From positions 64,859-103,889 of the forward strand of contig CASENE010000042.1 in NCBI GenBank assembly GCA_949289265.1: a stretch of DNA of 39,031 nt. The letters run 5' to 3'. Numbering within the stretch: the stretch's first letter is position 1; the number at the start of each line of letters is the position of its first letter. The translations under genes were made by a program, and so were the position numbers. Shown in pieces: positions 30,830 to 39,031 of this stretch. Source of the stretch: an uncultured Bacteroides sp. (GTDB taxonomy: Bacteria; Bacteroidota; Bacteroidia; Bacteroidales; Bacteroidaceae). Under the pieces are notes generated by a model that was not told the origin of the DNA, ran no database searches, and saw nothing but the letters and a program-made list of their open reading frames with translations.

Positions 30830-32878
30830 TCAGCCGGCATAGCTGTGCATCCCGCCCAGCAGGTAGTTGACGCCGAAATACGTCATCAGCACGGCCAGGA
30901 AGGCGGCGGCCATGTAGGCATGGAACAGGCGGGGACGGCGGAAGAAGCGGAGGCTGCGGGCATGGAGCGGCAGGGCGTAGAGCATCCACGTGACCAACGC
31001 CCAGGTCTCTTTGGGGTCCCACGACCAATAGCGTCCCCACGACTCGTTGGCCCACACCGCGCCCAGCACGATGCCCGCCCCCAGCAGGAACACCGCCGGA
31101 TAGAGCAACAGGCGGCCCAGCAGCATCAGCCGTCGGGCCTCGCGCCGCACGCACAGGGCCAGGACACCGTTCAACATCAGGAAGGAGAACAGGGCGTAGG
31201 ACATCATGATGAGCGACACGTGGGCGCTGAGCCAGGGCGAGAGGAGCACGGGCGCCAGGGGCGTGAGCTGCGGATTCATCTGCCCCAGGTGGGACACCAG
31301 CAAGGCGAAGCCCGACAGCAGGAAGCCGAAGGGCAGGAAGACCGGGAAGCGGCGCCGCAGCAGCGCGGCCAGGCAGAGGACGGCCAGGGAGAGGAACTGC
31401 ATCGTCTCGTAGCCGTTGCTCAAGGGGATACGCCCGCCGACGTACCACCGCAAGCCGTAGTCCGCCACCTGCACCGCCAACGCCGCCCACAGGGCGCACG
31501 CCCATCCCCTCTCCACCCGCCGGAGCCACCGTCCGTCTCCCGCAGGCTTCGGACGGATGCCCCGCCACAACAACCAGCCGAATGCCAGGACGCCAACAGT
31601 CAGATTGAACACGAACAAGAGCCGGGCGAAGGGGATGCGGTTGTAGAGCAGTTCGGCACGGACTTTCGCCTCGGGCAGGGGCCGGACGCTGCCGTCTGCA
31701 GGCAGGGGCCGAATCAGCGTGCCGTTCTGCAGCATGAGGATGAGCCCCACCTTCTCGTCCGTCTCCACAATGGCTTTCTCCAGGGCAGACGGCCTGTCTC
31801 CCCGCCTCGGCAAAGCGTCCCAGAAGGCCTGCAGGCGATAGGTCTGCCCGTCGAACAAATCGCCCAGGCTGGCACATTCCCCCTCCAGTCCCAGGCGTTC
31901 CCGCAGGGCGGCGCTCCGGATGCGTATCATCGGCTCGTCTTTCCAGCCCTCGGGATGCAGCAACCATCCGCCCAACACCTGCTCCGGCGTCAGTCCTTTG
32001 TACGAAGGCTTCCCGGTCAGCTTCAGCAGGAAGTCCCGGGCCAAGGTGTTGAGGGGTGTCACCCGGTCGTGGTAAATGACCTGCACCGCCGCCAGGCTGT
32101 CGGCCTGCGCCAAAGTCAGCACGGGCAACCGCCGTCCCTGCGCCTGCACGGCCATCCCAGCCCCCGCCAGCAGGCAGACGGCCAGGAAACCGCCCTTGCG
32201 CAACAACGGATGCCGCAGCAACCGCCGGAACTCGCCCGCACGAGACAGCAGCACGGCCAGCATGGACAGGCACAAAAGGGCATAACCGGCATAAGTCACG
32301 CCCATGCCCCAGGGATCGTGGTTGACAGACAGCCAGCTGCCCCGCAAGTCCGGGTCGTAGGAAGACTGATAGAAACGGTAGCCCCCGCACGACCAGACAC
32401 GATTCATGGACACCGTGACCGCCTGCCCGCCGCCTTCAAGCCCCGACACCCGCACATGGCTGACATAATCCTGGGGGGCCTCCGTGCCGGGATAATACCG
32501 GATGCGGAAGCTGTCCAGGCGCAAGACAAAAGGCAAGGGGGACAACCCGCGGCCGCCGCGCGACAGGAAGTGGCGCGTATCCTCGCCCACCACCAGGTGC
32601 ACATACCCCTCTCTTCCTCCCACGAACGTAATCAAGGCTCCCAGCAGGATGACCAGGAAAGAGCCATGCAGCAACAGCAAGGGCACGCGCCTCCGCAAAC
32701 GTGTCCGGAAGCAAGCAACAAGGGTCAGCCCGGCCAGCACGCCCCACAGGACGCAGAACCAGACCGACCGATAGACGTGCTCGCCGACGAAGGCCGTGCC
32801 GCGGGCCTGTTCGACAAACGTCGCCGCCACCAGCACGACAAGCAGGGATACATAGGTAATCAGAAAGAAACGCTTCAT
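30830..32878 (-). CDS. ccsBA: Cytochrome c synthase, CcsB-CcsA (ResB-ResC) fusion
   Basis: 682 residues. The N-terminal ResB/CcsB part (about 1-240) has four hydrophobic helices and a periplasmic loop. A linker domain follows (about 240-400), then the CcsA/ResC part with the heme-handling tryptophan-rich motif WGRYWSWDPKETWALVTW, flanked by histidine segments (SHLGQMN, HARSLRFF) and ending YLLGGMHSYAG. It exports heme and attaches it to CxxCH motifs in the periplasm. Its start shares one base with the preceding stop (TGATG). Two c-type cytochrome genes sit upstream on the same strand and are likely clients. Confidence 0.94.
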   Translation of the reverse strand: MKRFFLITYVSLLVVLVAATFVEQARGTAFVGEHVYRSVWFCVLWGVLAGLTLVACFRTRLRRRVPLLLLHGSFLVILLGALITFVGGREGYVHLVVGEDTRHFLSRGGRGLSPLPFVLRLDSFRIRYYPGTEAPQDYVSHVRVSGLEGGGQAVTVSMNRVWSCGGYRFYQSSYDPDLRGSWLSVNHDPWGMGVTYAGYALLCLSMLAVLLSRAGEFRRLLRHPLLRKGGFLAVCLLAGAGMAVQAQGRRLPVLTLAQADSLAAVQVIYHDRVTPLNTLARDFLLKLTGKPSYKGLTPEQVLGGWLLHPEGWKDEPMIRIRSAALRERLGLEGECASLGDLFDGQTYRLQAFWDALPRRGDRPSALEKAIVETDEKVGLILMLQNGTLIRPLPADGSVRPLPEAKVRAELLYNRIPFARLLFVFNLTVGVLAFGWLLWRGIRPKPAGDGRWLRRVERGWACALWAALAVQVADYGLRWYVGGRIPLSNGYETMQFLSLAVLCLAALLRRRFPVFLPFGFLLSGFALLVSHLGQMNPQLTPLAPVLLSPWLSAHVSLIMMSYALFSFLMLNGVLALCVRREARRLMLLGRLLLYPAVFLLGAGIVLGAVWANESWGRYWSWDPKETWALVTWMLYALPLHARSLRFFRRPRLFHAYMAAAFLAVLMTYFGVNYLLGGMHSYAG

Positions 32879-34041
32879 CAGAACGGGGCGAACTGGTCAT
32901 TCTTCTGGGCCTTCACAGCCATGCACTCCATCTCGACCAGCCAGCCCGGACGGCAGACGGCAGCATGCACGAAGACCTTCGGCACGTGGGGGAAACGGGC
33001 GTCGTACATGGCCTTCACCACGTCGTAGTCCGCCGCATCGCGCAGGTAGACAATCATCTGGCCGACATCGCCGTAAGAACAGCCGGCCTCGGCCAGAAGG
33101 GTCTCCACGTTCTCCCACATGCGTTCCGTCTGGCGGCGGACATCGCGCGGGTGCAGGATTTCGCCCTTGTTGTTGATGCTGGCCGTACCCGAAATGAACA
33201 CCTGGCGGCGGTCGCCGTAGTCCACATACGCGCCGCGCTCGAAGCTGACTCCATATTCATACGTAGGATTCAGATGGGTACGGGCGTAGAGATAGCCCAT
33301 CTGCCCGGGGCGAAGTCCGTCCACGGCATAGGCATCCATCTGCACCAGCACCTTGGGGTCGGCATGGCGGCCGCCGATGCCCGTGCTGGCGATGTAATGC
33401 GTCCGTTCCGTCAGGTTCTGCGTGACAAAGACCTCGTTGCGCGCCTTCACCACCCCGCCGTAGTTGACGTCCACATTCTGCACGAAGAACCATGTGCGCA
33501 CGCAGTGGTCGGCCAACCGGCAGCCCTGCTCCATCAGCTGCATCACGTAGTCGTTGAGCAGCAGGCGGGTCTGGTATTCGGAATTGGCGGCACGGTTGTA
33601 GGCGCCGGCGCTCCACAAGTGGCGATAGGCGCCGTGTCTCGCCTCGAAAAGTCCGCCCGGCAACACCCGGCTTTGCACGCCTTCCTGCAAATAGGCCCAC
33701 AAGGCTATCTTCGTCCCGTTCAGCGGGGCTTGCTCCACGATGGAGAGAGGGAAGCCGACGGCATCGGGCAGCAAAGCCTGCAAGGGGTCGGCCTGATTGG
33801 CGGCATCGCTGAGAAAGCAACGGACGAAGACGGACACAGCCCCCTTCAGCTCGCCGTCCAGCAAGCCGTAAAGGGTGGACAGCACGGCCTCCGCCTGTTC
33901 GGTGAAGGCAAGGCCGGTGTCCGCCACACGGACTGTGACGTGGTATTCGGCCACGCCGCCGGGAGGTTGGAACTTGAATATCTCGGTCAAGGCAGGAGCC
34001 GTTTCCACAGTGTTTACTATCTTGTTTGTATCGTTCATCAT
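32878..34041 (-). CDS. Rid/YjgF superfamily protein, long two-domain form
   Basis: 387 residues from the ATG at 34041; the upstream extension to 34077 contains the promoter. The C-terminal third carries the Rid/YjgF fold (VFISGTASINNKGEILHPRD, then QTERMWENVETLLAEAGCSYGDVGQMIVYLRD), and the earlier part looks like the N-terminal domain of chorismatase-like FkbO/Hyg5 proteins. Rid proteins hydrolyse reactive imines; this longer form has no firm function. It overlaps ccsBA by one base, so the two are translationally coupled. Confidence 0.85.
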   Translation of the reverse strand: MMNDTNKIVNTVETAPALTEIFKFQPPGGVAEYHVTVRVADTGLAFTEQAEAVLSTLYGLLDGELKGAVSVFVRCFLSDAANQADPLQALLPDAVGFPLSIVEQAPLNGTKIALWAYLQEGVQSRVLPGGLFEARHGAYRHLWSAGAYNRAANSEYQTRLLLNDYVMQLMEQGCRLADHCVRTWFFVQNVDVNYGGVVKARNEVFVTQNLTERTHYIASTGIGGRHADPKVLVQMDAYAVDGLRPGQMGYLYARTHLNPTYEYGVSFERGAYVDYGDRRQVFISGTASINNKGEILHPRDVRRQTERMWENVETLLAEAGCSYGDVGQMIVYLRDAADYDVVKAMYDARFPHVPKVFVHAAVCRPGWLVEMECMAVKAQKNDQFAPF

Positions 34042-34064
34042 AGATATATCCTTTAATCTTTGTG

Positions 34065-34072
34065 CAAAAATA
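34065..34072 (-). promoter_or_regulatory. Candidate -7 element for the rid-ccsBA unit
   Basis: TATTTTTG on the - strand lies 24 nt before the ATG at 34041. No clear TTG at 19-21 nt. Confidence 0.45.
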
Positions 34073-34120
34073 ACCAATAACGGGCATTTAACCCATAAGC
34101 AAGGCCGGAAAAAGCAGGAA

Positions 34121-34828
34121 CTATTCCCTGGCCCCGCCGTCTATCCAGTCTTCTATCAAGGCAAACTGCTCTTCGCCCAGCGTGAACTGCGTCTGGTGGT
34201 CGGTGGCCAGGCCCGCGCTCTCGCCGGTGGTGAGGATGGTGTAGAGCACGCTCCCGGAGGCATTGCCGGGCAAGACGCGCGTCCGCCCCTCGAACACGGT
34301 GGAAGGCTGGTTCACCAACGTCCGATGGCTGGCGCCGGCACTCAAGTCCAGCCAACGCCCCTGGCCATGGCATCCCGTGCAGGTACGGTCGAAGATGTCC
34401 TGCTGGATGGTGGCGAACATGCCCACGTCCAGCGTGCCGGCGTCGATGCGGAGGGTGTCATCGTCCAACGTCGAGCAATCCAGTGCATAATAGGTGGCCA
34501 CCCGCTTGCGGATGCGGTTGATGGCGCACAGTTCGAGGGTGGTGACTTCTTCGGACACGCCAGACAGGGTGAGAGCCACCGTTCCGTCGCTTCCGGCCTG
34601 CACGGGCTTGGCTATGACGGTATAGTCGCTGCCCCTCTCGAAGCCGGCCAAGACGATGCTGTATCCGTCCGTCCACGTGTCCAGTCCGCTGAGCGTGGCG
34701 GTGAGTTTCACCACGCGACCCTCTTCGGGGAGAATCAGGCGGTCGGCATGGAGGCGGCCGTCGTCGCACGCAGCGAACGTACACAGCCAGACCGCCCCAA
34801 TCATCCATTTGCTTGCAAAGTTCTTCAT
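34121..34828 (-). CDS. Mono-heme cytochrome c-type lipoprotein
   Basis: 235 residues. A signal peptide with lipobox FAAC (Cys21) is followed by a beta-rich domain (about 35-115). A cytochrome c-like domain follows, with CTGCH (150-154) and IEDWIDGGA near the end, as in planctomycete-type cytochrome c domains. It is likely an outer-membrane-anchored electron carrier facing the periplasm. It lies 15 bp after the porin gene and upstream of the ccsBA unit needed to attach its heme. Confidence 0.85.
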   Translation of the reverse strand: MKNFASKWMIGAVWLCTFAACDDGRLHADRLILPEEGRVVKLTATLSGLDTWTDGYSIVLAGFERGSDYTVIAKPVQAGSDGTVALTLSGVSEEVTTLELCAINRIRKRVATYYALDCSTLDDDTLRIDAGTLDVGMFATIQQDIFDRTCTGCHGQGRWLDLSAGASHRTLVNQPSTVFEGRTRVLPGNASGSVLYTILTTGESAGLATDHQTQFTLGEEQFALIEDWIDGGARE

Positions 34829-34843
34829 ACGCTCCGGATTAGG

Positions 34844-36058
34844 TCAGAAGGAATATTGCAGTTGTACGGTGGCACTGTGCGTGGCCAGGCCCAAGTTGTC
34901 GTTGTCGCGGTCCAGTTGGTCGTCGTGCCCGTAGCGTCCCACGTATTGGTACATGGCCTGCAGCTTGAGGTTGCACCCCCGGAAAAAGTAGTTCAGTCCC
35001 ACGGCGGGCATGTTGAGGAAGCCGTTCGTGTCCATACCGTTGCGGTTGAAGAAGTCATACCGTGCAGCCACCTGGAGTCGCGGCGCCACGAAGTAACCGC
35101 CCTGCACGTATCCGCCCAGATAGTCGTAGGTCTCGTCAATCTTCTGCCGCTTCGTGAAGCCCACGTGCATCCAATAGGCCTCGGCGGCCAGGTAGAGCTT
35201 GTGGTAAAGCCAGGCCGCCTCCACGCCGATGCGGGTGTCGTTGGTGCTCTCGTACTCGCTCTCTACATTGAGGGAAGCAGAGAGGCCGACGAGGAGTTTG
35301 TTCTCACGCAGCCGGTTGGGATTGCCCTGCGTGGCGGGCATCACGCCGTGCGGCATCCAGGTCAGGCGTCCGGCATAGAGCAGGGAGGGGATGTGCCAGT
35401 CGTCGCTCAACGTCTTGCCCGCCACGTTGACCGAAGCGCCCGTGCCGTTGAAGAGCCCCACCTCGTAGCCGAACTTGCCGTGCACCAGCCCGTGCAGCTC
35501 GACGCCCAGGTCGAAACCCGTGCCGATGTTGGGCAGTACGGCGTTGAGCGAATAGGGCATGATGACCGACGTGGTGAGCGACAGGGGCATCTGCGGCAGC
35601 AAAGCCTCGCCCAAGGTAGTAAGGTAGGCGTGCGAGAAGGGCGTCTTGAACTTACCCACACGCAAGGCCAACTGGGGCCGGAAAGCCACGTCGAACCAGG
35701 CCTGCTGCAGCAGGGCGCCCCCACTGGCCGCGGCATTGAGCGAGAGGTTGAACGTCACCCGGTCGAACGCCTTGCCCGTGAAGCCCAGCACGGCGTAGGG
35801 GATGGCGAAGCCGCTGTTGGCCACGTTGTCCTGGTTGTAAGCGGGGTCCAGACCCTCGTCGTCATACCAGTTGTAGTGGGCGCTGGCCTGCACCAGCAGG
35901 TAGGGTTTAAAGACGAAATCGCCTTTCTTGGTTTCGATGGAGAAGCCTTCGCGGCCTGCCAACGACACGACGCCATTGGCGGTCTCTTCTTCGTATTGTG
36001 CCCACAAGGCCGTCGGCAAGAACAGGGCCAGGAGGGCAAGAATCAGTATCTTTTTCAT
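34844..36058 (-). CDS. Outer membrane porin (phosphate-selective porin O/P type)
   Basis: 404 residues. The signal peptide (1-20, ALWAQ) precedes a beta-barrel sequence with alternating aromatic strands: FVFKPYLLVQASAHYNWYDD, then ALRVGKFKTPFSHAYLTTL, which is typical of the OprO/OprP-like superfamily, and a terminal aromatic (LQLQYSF) as required for barrel insertion. The transported solute cannot be told. Its place between a di-heme protein and a heme lipoprotein suggests a link to iron or electron flow. Confidence 0.85.
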   Translation of the reverse strand: MKKILILALLALFLPTALWAQYEEETANGVVSLAGREGFSIETKKGDFVFKPYLLVQASAHYNWYDDEGLDPAYNQDNVANSGFAIPYAVLGFTGKAFDRVTFNLSLNAAASGGALLQQAWFDVAFRPQLALRVGKFKTPFSHAYLTTLGEALLPQMPLSLTTSVIMPYSLNAVLPNIGTGFDLGVELHGLVHGKFGYEVGLFNGTGASVNVAGKTLSDDWHIPSLLYAGRLTWMPHGVMPATQGNPNRLRENKLLVGLSASLNVESEYESTNDTRIGVEAAWLYHKLYLAAEAYWMHVGFTKRQKIDETYDYLGGYVQGGYFVAPRLQVAARYDFFNRNGMDTNGFLNMPAVGLNYFFRGCNLKLQAMYQYVGRYGHDDQLDRDNDNLGLATHSATVQLQYSF

Positions 36059-36137
36059 TGTATGAAGTCTGTTTGGTTCGTTAATGAAACTGTCATAAGC
36101 GACACAGTCTGCTACGTCCGCGATGTCACAAAGAGCC

Positions 36138-37574
36138 TCACAGCGATTGCAGAAAGCGCACCAGCGCGTCGCGCTCCGTCTTCGTCATGTTCTTGAAGAG
36201 GTTCTTGGACGCCTCGCCCTCGCCGCCGTGCCACATGATGGCCTCGACAAAGTTGCGCGCCCGGCCGTCGTGCAGAAAGTAAGTATGCCCGTTCACAATC
36301 TCCTGCAGGCCGATGCCCCACAGCGGGGTGGTGCGCCACTCGTTGCCGTGGGCCAGGCCGCTGACATAATTGTCGTTCAGGCCGACACCCATGATTTCGC
36401 TACCCATGTCATGCAGCAGGAAGTCGGAATACGGGTGGATGGTCTGCCCGCCCAGCCAAGGCAGGTGCGTGCCCATCAGCAGGGTGGAACCGCGCGTCTT
36501 GGTGTGCAGGGTGGTGACGTGGCACAGGTGGCACTTGGCCTCGTAGAACATCTGTTCGCCCAGCTGCACCTGCGGGTCGTCCACGTCGCGACGGGCGGGC
36601 ACGCCGAGGGCCTGCATGTAGAGGTCGACGTCCTCCATGTCTTCGGCAGAGACGTCCAGCTGGTCATAACTGAGGCCCATCAGGCTGCCTTGGCTGACCT
36701 GCGCCTGCCCCTCGCAGATTTCCTCGGGATAGCGGCTGTTGGTGACGCCCATGTCGCTGGAGAAGCCCAACTCGACGGTCAGATCCAGGTGTTGCGCCTT
36801 GTTGCCGGAGAGGCCTACGCCCGTGACGCCTTTCTCCGTAATGTAGTTGCAGCGGCCGCTGATGCCATACTCCGGGTAGTTGCTCCGGGCGGCCAGGGCT
36901 TCAATCTCCTTGGTGTCGATGGCCATCATCTGCCCCATGCCCACGTGGCGCAAGGGGATGCGGACGGTGCAAAACAGGTCTTCGGGCGCGATGCTGTCGG
37001 CATACCACTCGGTGATGCGGTACGTGGGCGCGGCCAACTCATACTCTTCGCCGTCGGGGAACCGGAACTTCTCATACCGCCAATCCACGTGCAGCTTGCC
37101 TTCGGGCCGGACGCCGTAGATGGCCTGGTCGTGCAGGACGCGGCCATAGTCGCGGAAGAAAGCGCCGTTCTTCCGGCTGACGTAGACCAGCATCGACGAA
37201 AAGCCCGTGCTGCCCGTGCCGCCCTCAGTCCACGTGGTCGGGGTGGTGCGCCCGGCATTGCGGTGGCAACTGCCGCAGGAATAGCCCGCATAGACAGGCC
37301 CCAATCCGCCGCCCTCGGTGTTGCCGCTGGTGCGCACGTCGTCATAGAGGCCGTCGCCACTGTTGAAACGCGAGTTGTAGACACCCGTCACCCACGAGGC
37401 CGGCATGTCATACGCCTTGGACGAACGCACGAAGAGGGTGGACGTGCCCGCCGACAGTTCGTAACCGGCGGGCACCTCGATGTCCAGCACGTCGTACGTA
37501 TCCTCGGTGTCGCAGGCGACCAGCAGGGAGGCGGCGCAGAGCAGGACGGCCAGTAATCTGTTCCTATGTCTCAT
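36138..37574 (-). CDS. Di-heme oxidoreductase (DHOR/DUF1111) lipoprotein
   Basis: 478 residues. Lipobox LLVAC (Cys21). Two heme-binding motifs, CGSCH (100-104) and CHLCH (348-352). TPLWGIGLQEIVNGHTYFLHDGRARNF near the C-terminus is typical of the DHOR family (formerly thiol oxidoreductase), related to MauG/cytochrome c peroxidase. In proteobacteria this family is encoded with imelysins and is linked to iron. Here it follows the imelysin gene by 12 bp, so the association is kept. Confidence 0.92.
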   Translation of the reverse strand: MRHRNRLLAVLLCAASLLVACDTEDTYDVLDIEVPAGYELSAGTSTLFVRSSKAYDMPASWVTGVYNSRFNSGDGLYDDVRTSGNTEGGGLGPVYAGYSCGSCHRNAGRTTPTTWTEGGTGSTGFSSMLVYVSRKNGAFFRDYGRVLHDQAIYGVRPEGKLHVDWRYEKFRFPDGEEYELAAPTYRITEWYADSIAPEDLFCTVRIPLRHVGMGQMMAIDTKEIEALAARSNYPEYGISGRCNYITEKGVTGVGLSGNKAQHLDLTVELGFSSDMGVTNSRYPEEICEGQAQVSQGSLMGLSYDQLDVSAEDMEDVDLYMQALGVPARRDVDDPQVQLGEQMFYEAKCHLCHVTTLHTKTRGSTLLMGTHLPWLGGQTIHPYSDFLLHDMGSEIMGVGLNDNYVSGLAHGNEWRTTPLWGIGLQEIVNGHTYFLHDGRARNFVEAIMWHGGEGEASKNLFKNMTKTERDALVRFLQSL

Positions 37575-37586
37575 GGTCGGGCGGGA

Positions 37587-38816
37587 TTATTCGGCGGGCA
37601 CCGTGCGGGCCTTGCCGTCCTTGAAGAGGAGGAACTCCAGCGTGTGGAAGCCGCGGACGTTCTGCGCGTCGGCAATGGACGAAGAGTTCTCGTCGTAGTC
37701 GCCGTTCCAGATGAGCTGGTCCAGGTCGCCCGTGTTCAGGATGTTCACAATGGCCGTAGCGTCGAGCGGCCAGCTGTCCATGTTGGGGTCGAGGCCCTTG
37801 TCGGCCACGGGACCGAAGAGAAAGGCTTCGCTCTTCTCCCACGGGGCGCGGGACACAATCCATTGCTCGGCCACGGACTCAAAACCGCTGTTCGTGGGGT
37901 TCTTGGCCAGGGCGGTGACCTCGGCATACAACTGGGCGGCGGCGTTCTTCAGGTCGAGGTAGGTGGGCAATACCACGTCGTCCACGTAAGTATCGACCAC
38001 GCCGTTCAGCAGTTCATCGCTGGCCAAAGGTTGTCCGGCATCGAAGACGCCCCGCAGGCGGTTCTGCAACAACGTGGCCAGTTCCAGGCAAGCCTCCTGG
38101 GCATCCAACGCCTCTTGGCTGTTGATGTGGCTGCGGAAGGGAGCGGGAATGGCCAAGATGGCATCGTGCGCCTTCTTGATGGCCTGCATTGTCTCGTCGG
38201 CCAGGTCGGCATAACCGTTATCCTTCAGTACGTTGTACACGGAGTTGGGAGCCACGGCAGAACCGTCCAGCATCAGTTGGTCGCTGGTCACCGTCACGTC
38301 CCTCGAGCCGACAATGGCGCTGTAGATGGAGATGATGTTGTTGGAGTAGTCCTCGCGGGAGTGCCAGCTGAACCAGGATTCCACGGCATAGAGGGCGCCT
38401 TGCGTGTCGCCGCTGACGTACATGTCATACGGGTCGCCAATCTTGGCGTCGCCCACCTCGTTGGCTATGTCGTAGCAGCCGTCGATAATCTGCTGCACGC
38501 ACAAGGCGGCTGTCTGGAAGTAGCCGGACACGTTGTGCTGCTTGAAAATCTCGGCGTAGCTGTGGCCGCTGTTGTTGTACTCCTCGCTCCAGTAACTGTA
38601 GAGGTCGGAGGCGTCGCGGTCCAGCAGACGGGCCACCTCGCCCATGTAGGCATACCAGTTGGAGGCGTTTTCGGCGGTGATGTCAATCTCTTCCACCGTG
38701 GAACCGCCGGTGTTACCGCCGTTGCCGTTGTTGTCATCGTCGCTGCAAGCCGTGGCAGCGAAACTCATGCAGAGCGTCAGGGCTGCTGCATACAGGAAAT
38801 TCTTCTTCATGTTCAT
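37587..38816 (-). CDS. Imelysin family (M75) lipoprotein
   Basis: 409 residues. A lipobox-like TAC (Cys24) is followed by a low-complexity Asp/Asn/Gly linker. The GxHxxE motif is G389-F-H391-T-L-E394 near the C-terminus, preceded by SRAPWEKSEAFLFGPV and SWPLD. In many imelysins these segments occur in the first half, so this is a circularly permuted order. The family is implicated in iron uptake with DHOR proteins. The start may be 38816 or 38810. It is the first gene of the imelysin-DHOR-porin-cytochrome run. Confidence 0.92.
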   Translation of the reverse strand: MNMKKNFLYAAALTLCMSFAATACSDDDNNGNGGNTGGSTVEEIDITAENASNWYAYMGEVARLLDRDASDLYSYWSEEYNNSGHSYAEIFKQHNVSGYFQTAALCVQQIIDGCYDIANEVGDAKIGDPYDMYVSGDTQGALYAVESWFSWHSREDYSNNIISIYSAIVGSRDVTVTSDQLMLDGSAVAPNSVYNVLKDNGYADLADETMQAIKKAHDAILAIPAPFRSHINSQEALDAQEACLELATLLQNRLRGVFDAGQPLASDELLNGVVDTYVDDVVLPTYLDLKNAAAQLYAEVTALAKNPTNSGFESVAEQWIVSRAPWEKSEAFLFGPVADKGLDPNMDSWPLDATAIVNILNTGDLDQLIWNGDYDENSSSIADAQNVRGFHTLEFLLFKDGKARTVPAE

Positions 38817-38846
38817 CTGTTTATTGTGTTAAATGATAATTTATCT

Positions 38847-38880
38847 GTTAGTGTTTAGCGTTTAGTGATTAGTGATTAAT
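38847..38880. repeat. Heptad array (GTTAGTG family)
   Basis: Heptads GTTAGTG, TTTAGCG, TTTAGTG and ATTAGTG lie upstream of the imelysin gene. 38846-38860 is identical to 20833-20847. The array is likely to mark the 3' end of a gene outside the window. Confidence 0.75.
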
Positions 38881-38886
38881 ACGCTG

Positions 38887-38941
38887 TGGTAACTGAATTC
38901 TCCTCCTCCGGGGAGGTTGCCCTCCCCCGATAACGGGGGAG
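38887..38941. repeat. Dispersed repeat plus G/C hairpin
   Basis: 38887-38916 is the second copy of the 19588-19617 repeat (27 of 30). It is followed by a perfect 8-bp stem CTCCCCCG / CGGGGGAG with loop ATAA (38922-38941), then GAAGGGGG motifs to about 38971. I see no gene in 38882-39031. Confidence 0.65.
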
Positions 38942-39031
38942 CCGAAGGGGGTGAGTACCCGAAGGGGGAGGTGGTAGGGAAAAATATTCTATGAATTAAG
39001 TAGTTATTCGCTACCACCCCGTCACTTCGTG

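Noticed and set aside
1-39031. tRNA, rRNA or riboswitch genes
   Set aside because: No cloverleaf, T-loop signature or known aptamer core was recognised on either strand by eye; a covariance-model scan would be decisive.

Overview
The window looks like a GC-rich member of the Bacteroidales, probably close to Bacteroidaceae. I base this on an LpxC-FabZ fusion, TonB-fused M56 sensors, Bacteroidetes-type small families (DUF6722, pRiA4b ORF-3, four helix bundle protein), and promoters of the Bacteroides type (TTTG or TTG, 19-20 nt, TAnnTTTG) instead of -35/-10 boxes. Genus cannot be assigned from the sequence alone. No rRNA, tRNA, CRISPR array or intact insertion sequence was recognised.

Layout. 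0-7.7 kb, mostly + strand: a partial small gene on the - strand, phoH, a four helix bundle protein cassette, purC, menG/ubiE, aroE, an alpha/beta hydrolase, a TPM-domain protein, lemA and two tiny membrane proteins. 7.8-8.4 kb: a flavodoxin-like gene on -. 8.7-15.1 kb, + strand: HD phosphohydrolase, then lipid A genes lpxD, lpxC-fabZ and lpxA, a pRiA4b ORF-3-like gene and miaA. 15.1-19.1 kb, - strand: a secreted Ntn-hydrolase and a blaI-tlpA-M56/TonB sensor operon. 20-28.3 kb, - strand: purM, prfA and pyrF, interrupted by a 3.4 kb accessory block (small membrane proteins, zeta toxin, Fic protein) and a DUF4153 gene. 28.4-30.6 kb: an HU-like gene (-) divergent from a hemerythrin/RIC-like and LuxR-type regulator pair (+). 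30.8-38.8 kb, - strand: imelysin, di-heme oxidoreductase, porin, mono-heme lipoprotein, Rid-like protein and CcsBA cytochrome c synthase. This last set reads as one iron/redox envelope system with its own heme-attachment machinery.

The least ordinary content is between the genes. Two classes of short tandem repeat recur. Class 1 is 7-8 bp arrays at gene 3' ends, often as inverted pairs. They supply the last codons of phoH, tlpA, the DUF4153 gene and the HU-like gene. One pair (29 of 30 bp matching) brackets the four helix bundle gene like a small mobile cassette, and a second pair of the same family, without a gene, lies 2 kb away. Class 2 is 22-24 bp arrays. Three of the 22-bp arrays share a unit built on the dyad GGGACTATAGTCCC, and every 22-bp array lies between divergent genes. 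Also notable are a complete orphan promoter behind the luxR-type gene sharing an upstream element with the hemerythrin promoter, and a copy of the prfA start region fused to the Fic gene.
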